DNA of 64,000 bases from Allacma fusca. Taxonomy: Eukaryota; Arthropoda; Collembola; Symphypleona; Sminthuridae. Below, piece after piece: positions 25,744 to 39,159 of this stretch (the first letter of the stretch is position 1; each line of letters begins with the position of its first letter). The stretch spans positions 42,168,600 to 42,232,599 of the forward strand of contig OX359250.1 of NCBI GenBank assembly GCA_947179485.1, written 5' to 3'. A program made the position numbers and the translations under genes. The notes below the pieces were generated by a model. The model did not search any database and was not told the origin of the DNA. It saw only the letters and a program-made list of their open reading frames with translations.

Positions 25744-25970
25744 TGTTGTGCCGCCACCTGGTTCAGAGATGCTCCTTTCTAAAAATACACACGTGTAGAT
25801 GCATTTAAGTATGTAAGTACGACGGAATAAATTACAAGGCAGGATGCAATGATTCCTCCAACCCTGATTAAAATTGAAAAGGTATATAATAAGCAGCATG
25901 TGCTTAAGCGCACGTAAGCTAATTCAGTAATTAACCTGCAAGACCAGATTTTTTTTTCCTTGTTGAAAAG

Positions 25971-26146
25971 TACAGTAGATGCTCTCTCCCTCTATAAAGA
26001 CACTCCCTACTTACTTACAGGAACATCCTCAAGAGTTTATTTATTTACATGCTAACTATATACACCTGTAACAAAAACGCGTCCTGTACGTATTTACCAG
26101 GAAATTCCATACAAATGGGCTGCCGTTATAGAGAGAGTTGACTGTA
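25971..26146. mobile_element. MITE-like element with clean TIRs
   Basis: Left TACAGTAGATGCTCTCTCCC; right reversed TACAGTCAACTCTCTCTATA. Both ends carry TACAGT, giving TA-flanked CAGT termini over 176 bp. Confidence 0.6.
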
Positions 26147-26764
26147 CATACAATTTTAATTCTATTCATGTTTTCAAATGTTAAAAACTTACGAGGGTGT
26201 ATATACACTCAGCCAGGAGAGAGTTTATTGCCCGACGACTGAAGATGTGTTTTTGAAAGGGAAATGATTCAGTGACTGCAGAGCTCTTGGCAGGTTTTGT
26301 GAGGTTTGGAAGCAATGTCAGTTCTATGTTACGAGCACACGGAGTTTTTGTTATTTATTATCCTGTGTGTAATTTATTTTGTGAGATCTTTGGAGTGTGC
26401 ATGCATCTATGAACAGGCCATGATTTAATGTAGACAGTCAAAAATAAGGTTTGGTCACTGATAATAACTCAAGGTCTCCCTCCTGTTCATGTTCAGTACA
26501 TCAGATTGTTCACTGTATCTATTGGGAGCAGTACGGAGTGTGTTATAAAAAAAATATATCTCCTCTGGATCTGTTAATGCTACACCAAACATCTTCTCCA
26601 CTGGAATAATATTAGAGATTATACATATAGATATACATATAACATACTCCCGCCCGGCTGAGCTTAAGTACTAGATCGATATTGTTTCTTGATGCATTTG
26701 TATGATTTTACATGCACTGCTGTTTGTCAAGTGTACTATTGTACAATCTATACTAGAGTGCACA

Positions 26765-26936
26765 TAGAAGTATCAAAATTTGACTGTAATAGTAGTGGCA
26801 GGCTCTCATGAGGAAAAATAATAATAATTGTTGGGAATCAAATGGGAATTTGTGAAGCGTTTTTGCTCCTATAGAGAAAATGCTTCCATAAAAAAAGGTA
26901 TCTTGTAGCTAAAGCTGTAGGGTCTCTTGTACTGTA
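26765..26936 (+). mobile_element. Decayed MITE-like element
   Basis: Contains GTTGGGAATCAAATGGGAAT followed by TTTTGCTCCTATAGAGAAAA and a terminal TTGTACTGTA. The left end is unclear. Confidence 0.35.
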
Positions 26937-27076
26937 TGGGATCTCCAGGCACTTCAACTTTTCAATCAGTAGTAAATACTTGATTTTTAATTAGTCAATC
27001 TAAAACCCGTTCATATTAATTCAGGCATGTGACGGGCACAAATGAAATGTTGGATGATGTAAAAGTATATATTATG

Positions 27077-27132
27077 ACAAGTACAAGTACAAGTACAAGT
27101 ACAAGTACAAGTACAAGTACAAGTACAAGTAC
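27077..27132. repeat. Hexanucleotide microsatellite (ACAAGT)n
   Basis: About nine tandem copies of ACAAGT over 56 bp, almost perfect. The unit is in frame with itself and reads as Cys-Thr on the minus strand, but no gene covers it. Confidence 0.9.
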
Positions 27133-27609
27133 CAGTAATGACGGGTATTATCGCTTGATTATTATTTCCCCATGAATAAATTATCCAAACAGGAAAAGCA
27201 CGCTTAGTTAATTGTAATTCTTTATTTACTAAAATTTTGACCGAATTTGATAAATTTTGTGAACAATTTCCACTTGGCATTCCCGAATAAGTCATGCAGT
27301 CATGTCATAATACAAGTAATTTTGTAGTGAAAACTAATTATTATGCGTAGGATCTTTTATCCTACAATGAATTACATAATTTCAAGTTGTATCAAAAAAG
27401 GATTTGTGTACGCTTCATATTTAAAGTTATGTTATTCTAATGTATTTCTATACAAAATTTGATCTGATTTTGAAGTCAACGTTTTTTTTTGGTATTTCAA
27501 AAATCTTTTATGGTTTCATCAGCTTTCATTTTTTAGGAGAGTATTTAAGTAAAGAGGGAAGAAGTACTCTATGAATTACCCGCTAGGTTGTACTTTGTAC
27601 TAGAAGATT

Positions 27610-28222
27610 TCAAGGGTAGTATCCACCATTGATTCCATTGTAGTAACCAAGTGCTGTAATAAAATTCCCAGGGTTGGGTTAAATGGAATTTTACAGTAAA
27701 GTGTTCTAGGAACCCAGATGGTAAAATAAATGATTGAAAAAATGAATAATATTCAGACCTGCATGAGAATGAGAGTAATCGTTGTACACTGGCACATAAC
27801 CACCATAGCCATGATGACCGTAGCCTGCATAACCTGGATGACCAATCTGACCAATCTGACCAATTTGTCCGATTTGACCAACCTGACCATACCCTAGGTT
27901 GTAGCCATAGCCAGGATACCCAACAGTGGCAGTAGTGTAAGGAGAATAGCCGAGCCCACTGTAACCATCATAAATCCCGTATCCGATTCCGTATGAACTA
28001 GCTGTTTCCAGCTTCTCCTTATTTTTATCCTCAGGGTCTGGGGAAGCTGGAGCAGTCAAAGCCACTGTGGCAAGAGCCAGGAGAGCGAAGAAAACCTGAG
28101 GAATACAAAACCACAGAATTACATGAAATGGTCTCCCTCACAACCTAAAGTCTAATTTCACTGGTCAACAAGTTCCTTAAAAACAAATAAAATTCTATGC
28201 GTACGCTGGTTTTGTTGGCCAT
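27610..28222 (-). CDS. Gly/Tyr-rich secreted protein with GQI repeats (3 exons, 132 aa)
   Basis: Exons: 28222-28205 (MANKTS), 28095-27759, 27653-27610 (399 nt). The splice joins MANKTS to VFFALLALATVALTAPA, giving a strong signal peptide. A charged spacer (SPDPEDKNKEKLE) follows, then Gly/Tyr-rich sequence with YGIGYGIYDGYSGLGY and four tandem Gly-Gln-Ile units (9-nt repeats at about 27841-27880). The chain ends NGINGGYYP. It resembles arthropod cuticular or byssus-like low-complexity proteins in composition only. Promoter TATAAAAG at 28329-28322 lies about 100 bp upstream of the ATG. The micro first exon with a phase-0 intron is shared with the two genes at 257 and 2876. Confidence 0.8.
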
Positions 28223-28321
28223 GTTGATACTATTGTTGAAACTGAAAGCTTGGAACTTAAAGGGATGTTGAAGTTATGAATACTAAATGTGCACTGTGTT
28301 TAAAACCTTTAATTTTGCAGA

Positions 28322-28329
28322 CTTTTATA
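28322..28329 (-). promoter_or_regulatory. TATA box of the Gly/Tyr-rich gene
   Basis: TATAAAAG on the minus strand, 100 bp upstream of ATG 28222. Consistent with a start near 28298. Confidence 0.6.
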
Positions 28330-28339
28330 CTTTGCCCCA

Positions 28340-30390
28340 GCGTCCGGTGACCATTGTCCATGTCAGAGTCCGTACCTTAGGTTAGGTTTCTGTTGGATTC
28401 ACAAGGTGAAGGGCGGGCAACCTGGTTGGGAATTCTCACCACCACACCTTCATACAGTGTAACATAATATCCGTCTGTTGTGTGAAGCAGTCCTTCAAAA
28501 CAACCCCAAAAAGTATGAAGTACCGTGACCAGGAGAAAAACATGTTCACATGGAATTCTGTAAAAATGATGGTCGTCTTGCTTGGATAATATTTAATGTA
28601 TAGGAAGTTGTACTAAAAATTTCAATGATTGCGTGTTAACTGTTTGCTATTCATTTCTTTACAAGTGCTCGTAGGGATCTTAGGTTCTTATTGTAACCTC
28701 TACCAACTTTAATTAGAATGTATTTAGCACTGATCCTCCCCAGCCCTCAGCAACATTCCCACAACACAATAATTATTCATGTTTACAAACAACCCCAAAA
28801 AAATTCATGTCTAATGAAACATTTTGTCCGGGAGTTGACTACCGGGACCTTGATATGTTACTATTATGACTTCAAAGCTTATGTAGCTCTGTGTGTGTGT
28901 GTGTCGCACGCAATGCATTTTTAATTAATCATTGTCATAATCGTATTACGACGAATCATAATAACTAGAATTAGGGCAAAGAAAAGTAAACTGGGGTTGG
29001 GTACAGAATACTCCGAAGCTTCTTCAATTTAATGTTTTGCAGTGAATCAGAATAGCATCTCCAATTTTATTATTTATGTCAAGTGTAAATGACTTAATAA
29101 AAATTTCTTGGAGAGAAAAAGGGGATGGATTTATTTCTAAAAACAGCATTACATTCCAGCGGTAACGAGTTACAACAAACGATATGCAAAAAAAAAAATT
29201 CAAGCAAGAGCTTGTAGTGTTAACGTTAGTTAAGTCAATAAATTCCGTCTCCTCTGAAATGAAGAAAGCAAAGTGCGTGTGTGGAAATTTCCATGTGTGA
29301 CAGAATCTGATGAAGAATTAAGTGACAAAAAGGTATCAAGTAATTTGAGCATCTACAGTACGCTTAGCACTGTGCTGCTAACAACCCTGTGTGACAATAT
29401 GACATGCAGGAGACGAACAATGACTGACCTGTGAAGATTTGGTAAAGCATGCTATTTCTGGGTGGGGTAGGCGGAAAATTTTACCTTATCATGCGATCAA
29501 ATTGTTCAGTTAAAAGACTGAAAACTCGTTAAAAACCCCCAAGCCCTAGTGTTCTAAACTTGAAGGCGTTTTTCCGAGGCACTTCCGTTACATCAACACA
29601 GAAGACGTAGTTGTAAAAATGCGACATAACCTTTGAAATATTGCAGTGCGGAATTGAAAGCAATTAAAAAACCTGTGAGGATAGAAAACAACACGCGCTT
29701 TGGTATTGTAAATTTAAACGATGGGATGACATTATTTCACTTTCCGTTCCGTGTCTTCCTTCAGAATGGCAGATCCTCAACTTGGGAAAAATAAATTATT
29801 AAAAACTTGCTACAAAAGCGTACAGTGGTTACGTGGAGCCTTAAGGAAAAGTAAAGAGTGGCAAAAACACTCCCATGGACAGGGAAATCAATGGGTTAAA
29901 AAATATGAGTTCTTCCCTTCACCATCTCAACAACTCCTGAAGGTTATATTTTCTCAAATATTAAACGCAGAACTAGGTATAATAATTTATTAGACTACAA
30001 AACAAAAATCTAGACATATTTAATAACTGGGCTTTGTTTTGCCCGGCCACAAGAAGTCATGTTGAGAAAATTACATATCTACGTAAACACGCCGAACCCA
30101 AATATTTACGTTTTGTGTATCATGTCATCACATATGTATTGTCTTATAAATTGCTAGGTCGGACAATCAGATACGTTACTAAATGGTAAATTCCATTGAA
30201 AAAATACGTACACTCATTGTTTTCAGTGAGATATAAGTAATTACTTTATTATACCAGGATAGTGACCAAAGCTCCGGAACAATATTATTAATTGGCGGAT
30301 GAGGCTGATGAGGATGAGAAAAGTACGTAACAAATAGTAATTATTGGTTATCTAAATAATTAGGTAACGAAAACAATAAAATGTTTATTT
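28340..30390. other. Intergenic region without a firm gene
   Basis: A short GT run near 28890-28903. A lysine-rich frame beginning at 29766 after a good acceptor-like CTTCCTTCAG could be an exon, but I found no partner exons or known domain. Confidence 0.5.
30384..30389 (-). terminator. Polyadenylation signal of BBS5
   Basis: AATAAA on the minus strand just past the BBS5 stop codon (30395). Confidence 0.45.
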
Positions 30391-30394
30391 CCAT

Positions 30395-33107
30395 TCATGT
30401 TGAAGGTATCACTTCCCAAAGGGACTGAAGCGTGAACCCATCTTTGGGTTTTTCTACTGCAAGGCCAAGTTCCGGACTGTAGACGATTTCACGAGTCTCG
30501 CCCCCATCTCCAACTCCATCAGCAAAATAGGCTGCAAAAGCATCAGAGGCCATTTCTGGATTGTCCTCAATTTCATCCACCTCATCTGCTATCGCTGTGC
30601 TGAATCTATGCTGCTTCTCGAGCTCCGTCTCCTGCTCGATTGTCTATGGAGTTGGCGGAGTGGGAGGAAATTGTTAAGCTTTAATACCTCTCATAAGAAC
30701 AAACAAATTTAAATCCACAAGTTCAGATCCGTATAACTTACGTCAGGATTGAAATCCACGCCAAATACTGGGTACTGATTGAAGGTTTCATGGATTGACA
30801 GCAAAGTTTTATGGACACCGTAGAGTTTCTCCTTTGGATCAATGCGAAATCCCAGCACATAACTTCCCCCTGTCTCAGCTGTTTCAATCACAAGGGCTTT
30901 CCCGAATTTTGAGTCTCTTATTTTTATCTTCCCAGGTGTATCGAAAAACAGAACAACACATCCCATTGAAATTGAGACAATGTGATTGAAAGCAACCAGA
31001 AAGCATTTCTACATAAATAATGGACTCTCGTTATAAGATACCCCCTTATAGAAGGATTTTATTTATAAATACGGGCATGTAAAAAGGAGCTAAAAGGATT
31101 GAACACACTCCCGTCTATTTCAATATTGAGTTTATTTTTTATTTTTGTGAGAGCATGTCACTTAGAGTGTCAAATTCTGCTCCTTTTATCGTGGGGGTAA
31201 TTACTCTTATAAAGAGAGGGAATCGTGATTGAATGCAAAAGTAACCCCGGAGATTGACTTTCACCATACTTCTGATATCTGAAGGAAAGGAATGGAAGCA
31301 TTGAAGAGCTCATTGCTTGCTGCATACCAAACTACTCGAACATTCGTAATGAAGAAAGAGCCCAAGTTTCCCTGAAAGGAATATATTATTTCATTGAGCT
31401 TCAAAAGTGTCAATGTGTCATGTACAAATTGTGCGTAATAAACGGACCCTACGAATTATAATGAAAAGACTTGCGTCCATGAGGACAAATAGAGACATAG
31501 GTAATCATTACGGTAATTTCCAAATTAGTTTATAGGGAAATTGTCGGCATTGAATCTAACAAAGCAGGTTGTCAGAAGCTCTTACTTGGTCACTTGAAAG
31601 ATTCCAAACGCCATTAATCTGCTCCACTATTTCTTCTTGCTGAAGCATTTGCAACTTTTTGTTGCACACGACCGTCGCACTTCTCATCTTGATCTCTCTA
31701 TAGAGCCGGGACTGGGCATACGCCCTATGTGAAAAAAATTATGAACAAGCTCTGTCAAAATGTCATTGGGCTAATAGCTCATAATAATATAAGTTCCATT
31801 TCTGTCACGCTCAACAAATGGATGAGATATGATTTCTATGTATTTAGTATTCCAAAAGAGGACTGCTCTCCTACTAGTCAGTTTTTCAAGCTTGTGCTTT
31901 TTAATGAAGTTGATTAATTGTTAAAATCATGAAGTGTCTGCTTCCAAATTCTTAGTCAGTGGCATAATTTATTAAAAATGAGTCACCCCTGAAAATATGT
32001 GTAGTATAACTCCAAACTACATCCGAATTGCCCCTGTTCAGTTAATGAAATCAAAAGCTCAAAATTAATTATTAGGAATCTTTTCAGGAGTACTATCAGT
32101 CTCTCTTTACCATAAACCTTCAGGGAACACAGGAAGACGACGTTTCAATAGGCTTGAAAAATGTGTCGTAGATAAGAGCAGCCCTCTAAATTAGTTCCGG
32201 ATCTGTATAACAACCTGTGAACTCCAATGACCAAAGCAAATAACCGATTGTGCTCTTGAACCAAGTTTGTGAAGATGAACTCATAGCGAGAATTTTTCGT
32301 CCGAGCTAAAATATGGAGGGATTCCGTTAGGCCCCTTAGTTTCTAGGATACAAAATTCAGTGACAAGCTGGACTCATTTTGTAATTACGTACCTCGTATG
32401 GTATAACAGCACCGTTTATACCTGGTAATATTAATCGTATGTAATTATGTAAGTACTTACAGATGTAGCAATTTTTACTGTGATGGATGTGATGGGGTTG
32501 AAGCCAATTGCTACATAACAAATTAAGCATACAAAAATAAATCCAGGTTTTTCCAAAATACAATCTCCTCAAAAATTGAATTTTTTACTATATACACAGG
32601 AATGCATTTGCAGTCATTTTTAGGAAGTATGAACTTAAAGTGCATTTTAAAAGTACCTAACCCTATTGGTGAATGTAGCTTGCCATATAGGTACAACACA
32701 TGAGGATAGTAATTAACAATTGATAGCAATTCTTACAGAGGTTAATTTTTGGGAATTTCTTTGATTGCCATATCAGCCGTAAGTTTGTCACTACAAGTTT
32801 CCCTGGTTCCCCATTATTCCCTTTGGTGTCTTCCACCGGTTCCATGACTTCAATAATTTTCTCACCCGAGCAGTACGGTTTTAAATAGCTTCAAATTGCA
32901 TAACAATACATTATTTTTCAAATCAAATTATCTTTGTAGATTGTTTAGAGTATTAGAGGACTATGTGGTTCCATATTTGCCAATTTAAAAAAAGTTTTTA
33001 CAAAACAATGAGAATGTTGTAAATATGACAGAAGATATTTACCGGGTCAGGAGGTCAAACCGTATGTCATGGTCAAACCAGTAGGTCATCACATAGTCCA
33101 GTGGCAT
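30395..33107 (-). CDS. BBS5: Bardet-Biedl syndrome 5 protein, BBSome subunit (8 exons, 356 aa)
   Basis: Exons: 33107-33043, 32888-32737, 32510-32461, 32342-32215, 31724-31586, 31371-31270, 30927-30742, 30643-30395 (1,071 nt). Family blocks in order: [134 protein letters not shown] at the C-terminus. These form the two PH-like domains that bind phosphoinositides in the BBSome, the coat that carries membrane proteins into and out of cilia. Length matches animal BBS5 (about 340 aa). The short exon 32510-32461 was chosen over a competing frame near 32430 because it restores the conserved SxGxN block. An X-box-like site lies upstream. Confidence 0.95.
31017..31230. mobile_element. MITE-like element in a BBS5 intron
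   Basis: Left TAATGGACTCTCGTTATAAG; right reversed TCACGATTCCCTCTCTTTAT. Fills much of the intron between exons 6 and 7. Confidence 0.5.
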
Positions 33108-33140
33108 TTTAGCGATTGCTCACTATTGCAGCTATATAGC

Positions 33141-33154
33141 GTTGCTAACGGGAT
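33141..33154 (-). promoter_or_regulatory. RFX X-box-like site upstream of BBS5
   Basis: On the gene strand ATCCCGTTAGCAAC fits the X-box consensus RYYNYYWWRRNRAC at 13 of 14 positions. It ends 34 bp upstream of the BBS5 ATG, the usual place for RFX control of ciliary genes. Confidence 0.5.
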
Positions 33155-33953
33155 TTAGTATGTAGCAAATTATGGAGCTCAGAGATAAAACTTTCCAACG
33201 AAGATTCCAAAAGTTCTAAAAGTGTGATGTTGAGAACACTTATTTCCTTATTACGTAACTTGAAGCTTTTGAAAATGCTATCACATTTGGTTTGTGGTAG
33301 TCATGAGACAAAAAAGAAATTCAAAGTATCCCCACTTGTTCAAAGATGTTCGTGTTTAGCCCGGTTACTAAGTAACGGGACGGATGTATGGCCTTTGCTT
33401 ACTATAGATCATTATGCAGAAGCAAAGTATGAAAAAAAAATTGAGGAAATATTTATTTTAGATATGTAATATATTTTAAAGCTATAATAATAATTATTCC
33501 ATACAAATAAAACACAAAGGTGATCCCAAACCTTTGACCGGTTTTAAGAAATAATTTATTTGAGGTACTTACTCTCGATACATTAATAAGTAGCATGTCT
33601 TTGAATGCAGGAATATTGTATTTACATACAATGTACCCCATTGCAAGTGTGAAGTGAGTATAGAGGCTCAGCTTACTGTTGAGTTATAATTTCCGGGGGT
33701 TCAGTACTCTGTTTTAGGAAATATTCAAGGTTACTATCCTGAAGTAATAATTTAAAGCGTAGAACGAACTTGACTCTCAAGCTTGATTGTGATTGTGTTA
33801 TTGCATAGTACAAACAAGCCCATGAGACTTTCATGACGAAAGTACATGTTCATATGTATTGTCTTCACATTTGGCAAGCGAAAAGCTTAATATTGATTAA
33901 TTTCATAAATAACTTAGTCTTCTGATCGGCTTCCACCTACTATTTCTAGTATT
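33155..33953. other. Spacer between BBS5 and xylulokinase
   Basis: About 850 bp between the BBS5 start and the xylulokinase stop. An 81-codon frame on the plus strand at 33224 has no domain and no splice context. Confidence 0.6.
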
Positions 33954-36748
<2,795 letters not shown>

Positions 36749-38603
36749 TTTAAAGAACTGATACTAAAATAGTTCTGTAAGGAAAAAAAATGAGCAGATT
36801 ATTATTTTATAAAATTGTTCCTATAATTTAATGAAAAGCATGCACTCTAAATTGACGCTCACAAGAAATTAAATGGAATATTCAGCTGACATGGAGCAAT
36901 AGCTATTGCTGTGTTTTGAATGAGTGCTCTGAGGAGATTGAATCAATGTGCCACATCTAAAGACTCTTGTTCTAAACTTCACATAAGTGGTAGTTAAGTA
37001 TTTCTCAACAAAAATAAAATTACAGTTAGCTAGGTATACAAAAATCCCTGATAGTGCTGATCATGATAAGAGTAATCTAGACTCATTCTGCAAATCCCAT
37101 CTTTAAGCTTGTTTACATAATAATTTATTGTATGTTGCTCCAGCCGGCCAACATTTCTTCACGATCTTTAAGGACAGTGCGTTCTCTTTATATATATATT
37201 CCCTGGAAATATTCTGAAGAGGAGAAATTTCTTACAAATTTCTCACTCTTACAACGGGATACTATTAAGAGGAAACAATTAGCATTGTGCTCAATTGGAA
37301 TGTTTTCAATTATTTTTGGCCCTATATGAGAATATGCTCTTGCACAGGAGTGCCAGAGTGCACTGTGTACATATTTATGTGCTTAAGTATTTGTAATGTT
37401 TGCATACGTTACATGATTATGTAACGCCGAAATTGCCAATGTTGACTGTTGAAGTCATGACCTGAGGAAGGAAAATGAAGTAATCTCAAATATTTGTAAT
37501 TCTTCAAGTTGAAGGTAATTGATAGTGTGTATTCACACATGCATATGAAGTACTTATTTATCTCATATAAAGCACCACTCCTGTCTTTCATTCAACTGCT
37601 TTTATAATGTGATTTTTAAAGGCTGTAAATATCTATATATATGGACTGATTGTGAGTTTGAGTGCTTGTATTTACAGAATTGCGAGACCTGGCACTCCTT
37701 TCATTGAACTTCTGAATTTTGAGCTGTCACCTCATCATCAGTTGACGTGTACCATGGATTGACATACTAGTTGGGGAGCCTAAACATATGCACGTGGGAA
37801 GCTCCGAGCCAAGGTCACGGACACCGGTTAAATGCCACAAAACTTGACTCATCATTGTCCGCATCTCAATGAGCCTATGTGTATGCTCATGCAGAGCGGA
37901 TCATCTCCTAATGTGTACATAACAGTGCTGTGTAATGAGAAAAACGCCATGAGAACTAACTATTGTGAGTTGATCTTTAAACAGTGTTCAGTAGCTTCTG
38001 ATTTTATAAATCTTCCCTGCGTCGTAATCTATATGGCATGTCTATTTGACCCTTAATTCATCTTTGCGAGAATTTAGGGTTCCTTATTTTAAGTGCTTGC
38101 TTTACTTTAAATTCAGTATACCATTGGAAATGGGCCAGTACCAAAATCAAGCACGTCCCAGTCCCACAACTGGCTACCTTTCAGCACATCTCACAGTCAA
38201 ATCACAGTCTTAATTAATTATGCCCGTTTGTCATGTACATCAACTGTGGGGAGTATCGTTTGTGACTCAGACCAAGCATAGATGAAATGAGACTAGTTCT
38301 CACCTATAAAACCTGGTCAAATTTTGCATGTCACATTTCAAGTATTTGTTCCTAGGGTAAGCCGATTTACAATATTTTCAAACTTTTGATCCTATAACGA
38401 ACATTTTCAATATATATTGCCAAACACAGGACTGACAAATTCAGAAGGCGATGAAAACTGAAATTTGATGCATTATATCCTACAATTCCCTTTAAGAGTG
38501 GAGACGTAGTAGATGTTGAAGATTAATTGAAATTCAGACTGCCTATGTTTATTATCTGATGATATGCTATAACTAGCATTGACATCCCTATTTAAGATGG
38601 ACA
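36749..38603. other. Intergenic region
   Basis: Upstream of xylulokinase. One MITE-like element at 37173-37366; otherwise no gene, RNA or repeat I can support. Confidence 0.55.
37173..37366. mobile_element. MITE-like element
   Basis: Left ACAGTGCGTTCTCTTTATAT; right reversed CACAGTGCACTCTGGCACTC. Similar length and termini to the other copies. Confidence 0.45.
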
Positions 38604-38606
38604 TTG

Positions 38607-38834
38607 ATGACATCCTCGCTAGATGATCTCCTCATAGTTGAATATGAACCTGAAATCCAGGGACCATCACCACTGAAAACTGTCAAACGAAAGCGACCAG
38701 GAAAGGCACAACGTGCTCTATTCTTTAAAAGGACTAAATTGGCGTCCTTGACCCCCACGGAGAACAGATACAATCCCACTTCTTCCCCCTCCCTTAGGAG
38801 ATGTCACAATAGTGACGATACCAGATTCTACTAA
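38607..38834 (+). CDS. Hypothetical small basic protein (75 aa), doubtful
   Basis: The frame starts MTSSLDDLLIVEYEPEIQG and continues with a basic cluster (KTVKRKRPGKAQRALFFKR) that could act as a nuclear signal, then a Ser/Thr/Pro-rich end. Balanced composition and an AATAAA at 38940-38945, about 105 nt past the stop, favour a real single or last exon. There is no known domain, no clear promoter, and the reverse strand is also open over most of the stretch. I would treat it as unconfirmed. Confidence 0.3.
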   Translation: MTSSLDDLLIVEYEPEIQGPSPLKTVKRKRPGKAQRALFFKRTKLASLTPTENRYNPTSSPSLRRCHNSDDTRFY

Positions 38835-39091
38835 CAATATTGGTATTTTTATAAAAAATGAATTATAACTACTTTACTATTATCTTTACTATTATGATTA
38901 TGAGTTGAACATAGTAAGAATGTTGAGAATACGAATTGGAATAAAAGGATTAGTGGACTCTTGCTTAGAATCTTGACCTGATTGGACCTACTTTTTATTT
39001 CGTCTGTCACTACATCTATTTACATCTGAGCCACCTTACATATTCTGAGCCACACACCTACAGATCATAACAATTGTGTTCAGCATATCGC

Positions 39092-39159
39092 CGCTGAAGA
39101 GGCAAAATTGTACATGTGCATGCTTTTGTACAACACTTAGACGTTTTGCCTCTTCAGCG
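39092..39159. repeat. Perfect 16-bp inverted repeat (hairpin)
   Basis: CGCTGAAGAGGCAAAA at 39092-39107 is exactly complementary to TTTTGCCTCTTCAGCG at 39144-39159, with a 36-bp spacer. A second short pairing (TTGTAC at 39108-39113 with GTACAA at 39128-39133) extends the stem with a one-sided bulge. Confidence 0.8.

Larger units (their letters stand above)
26147..27609. other. Intergenic region with a microsatellite and a decayed MITE
   Basis: No gene seen. Holds a likely MITE fragment at about 26765-26936 (TTGCTCCTATAGAGAAAATG, then an ACTGTA end) and the hexamer repeat at 27077-27132. Confidence 0.55.

Noticed and set aside
27077-27132. CRISPR-like or satellite array
   Set aside because: Six-base unit with no spacers in a eukaryotic genome; an ordinary microsatellite.
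29766-29993. Lys-rich plus-strand frame after a good acceptor-like sequence
   Set aside because: No domain, no partner exons and AT-biased codons towards the end; not enough to call a gene.
32402-32430. Alternative small BBS5 exon (reading INGAVIPYE)
   Set aside because: The exon at 32510-32461 restores the conserved SIGFN block and the same phase, so the alternative is not needed.
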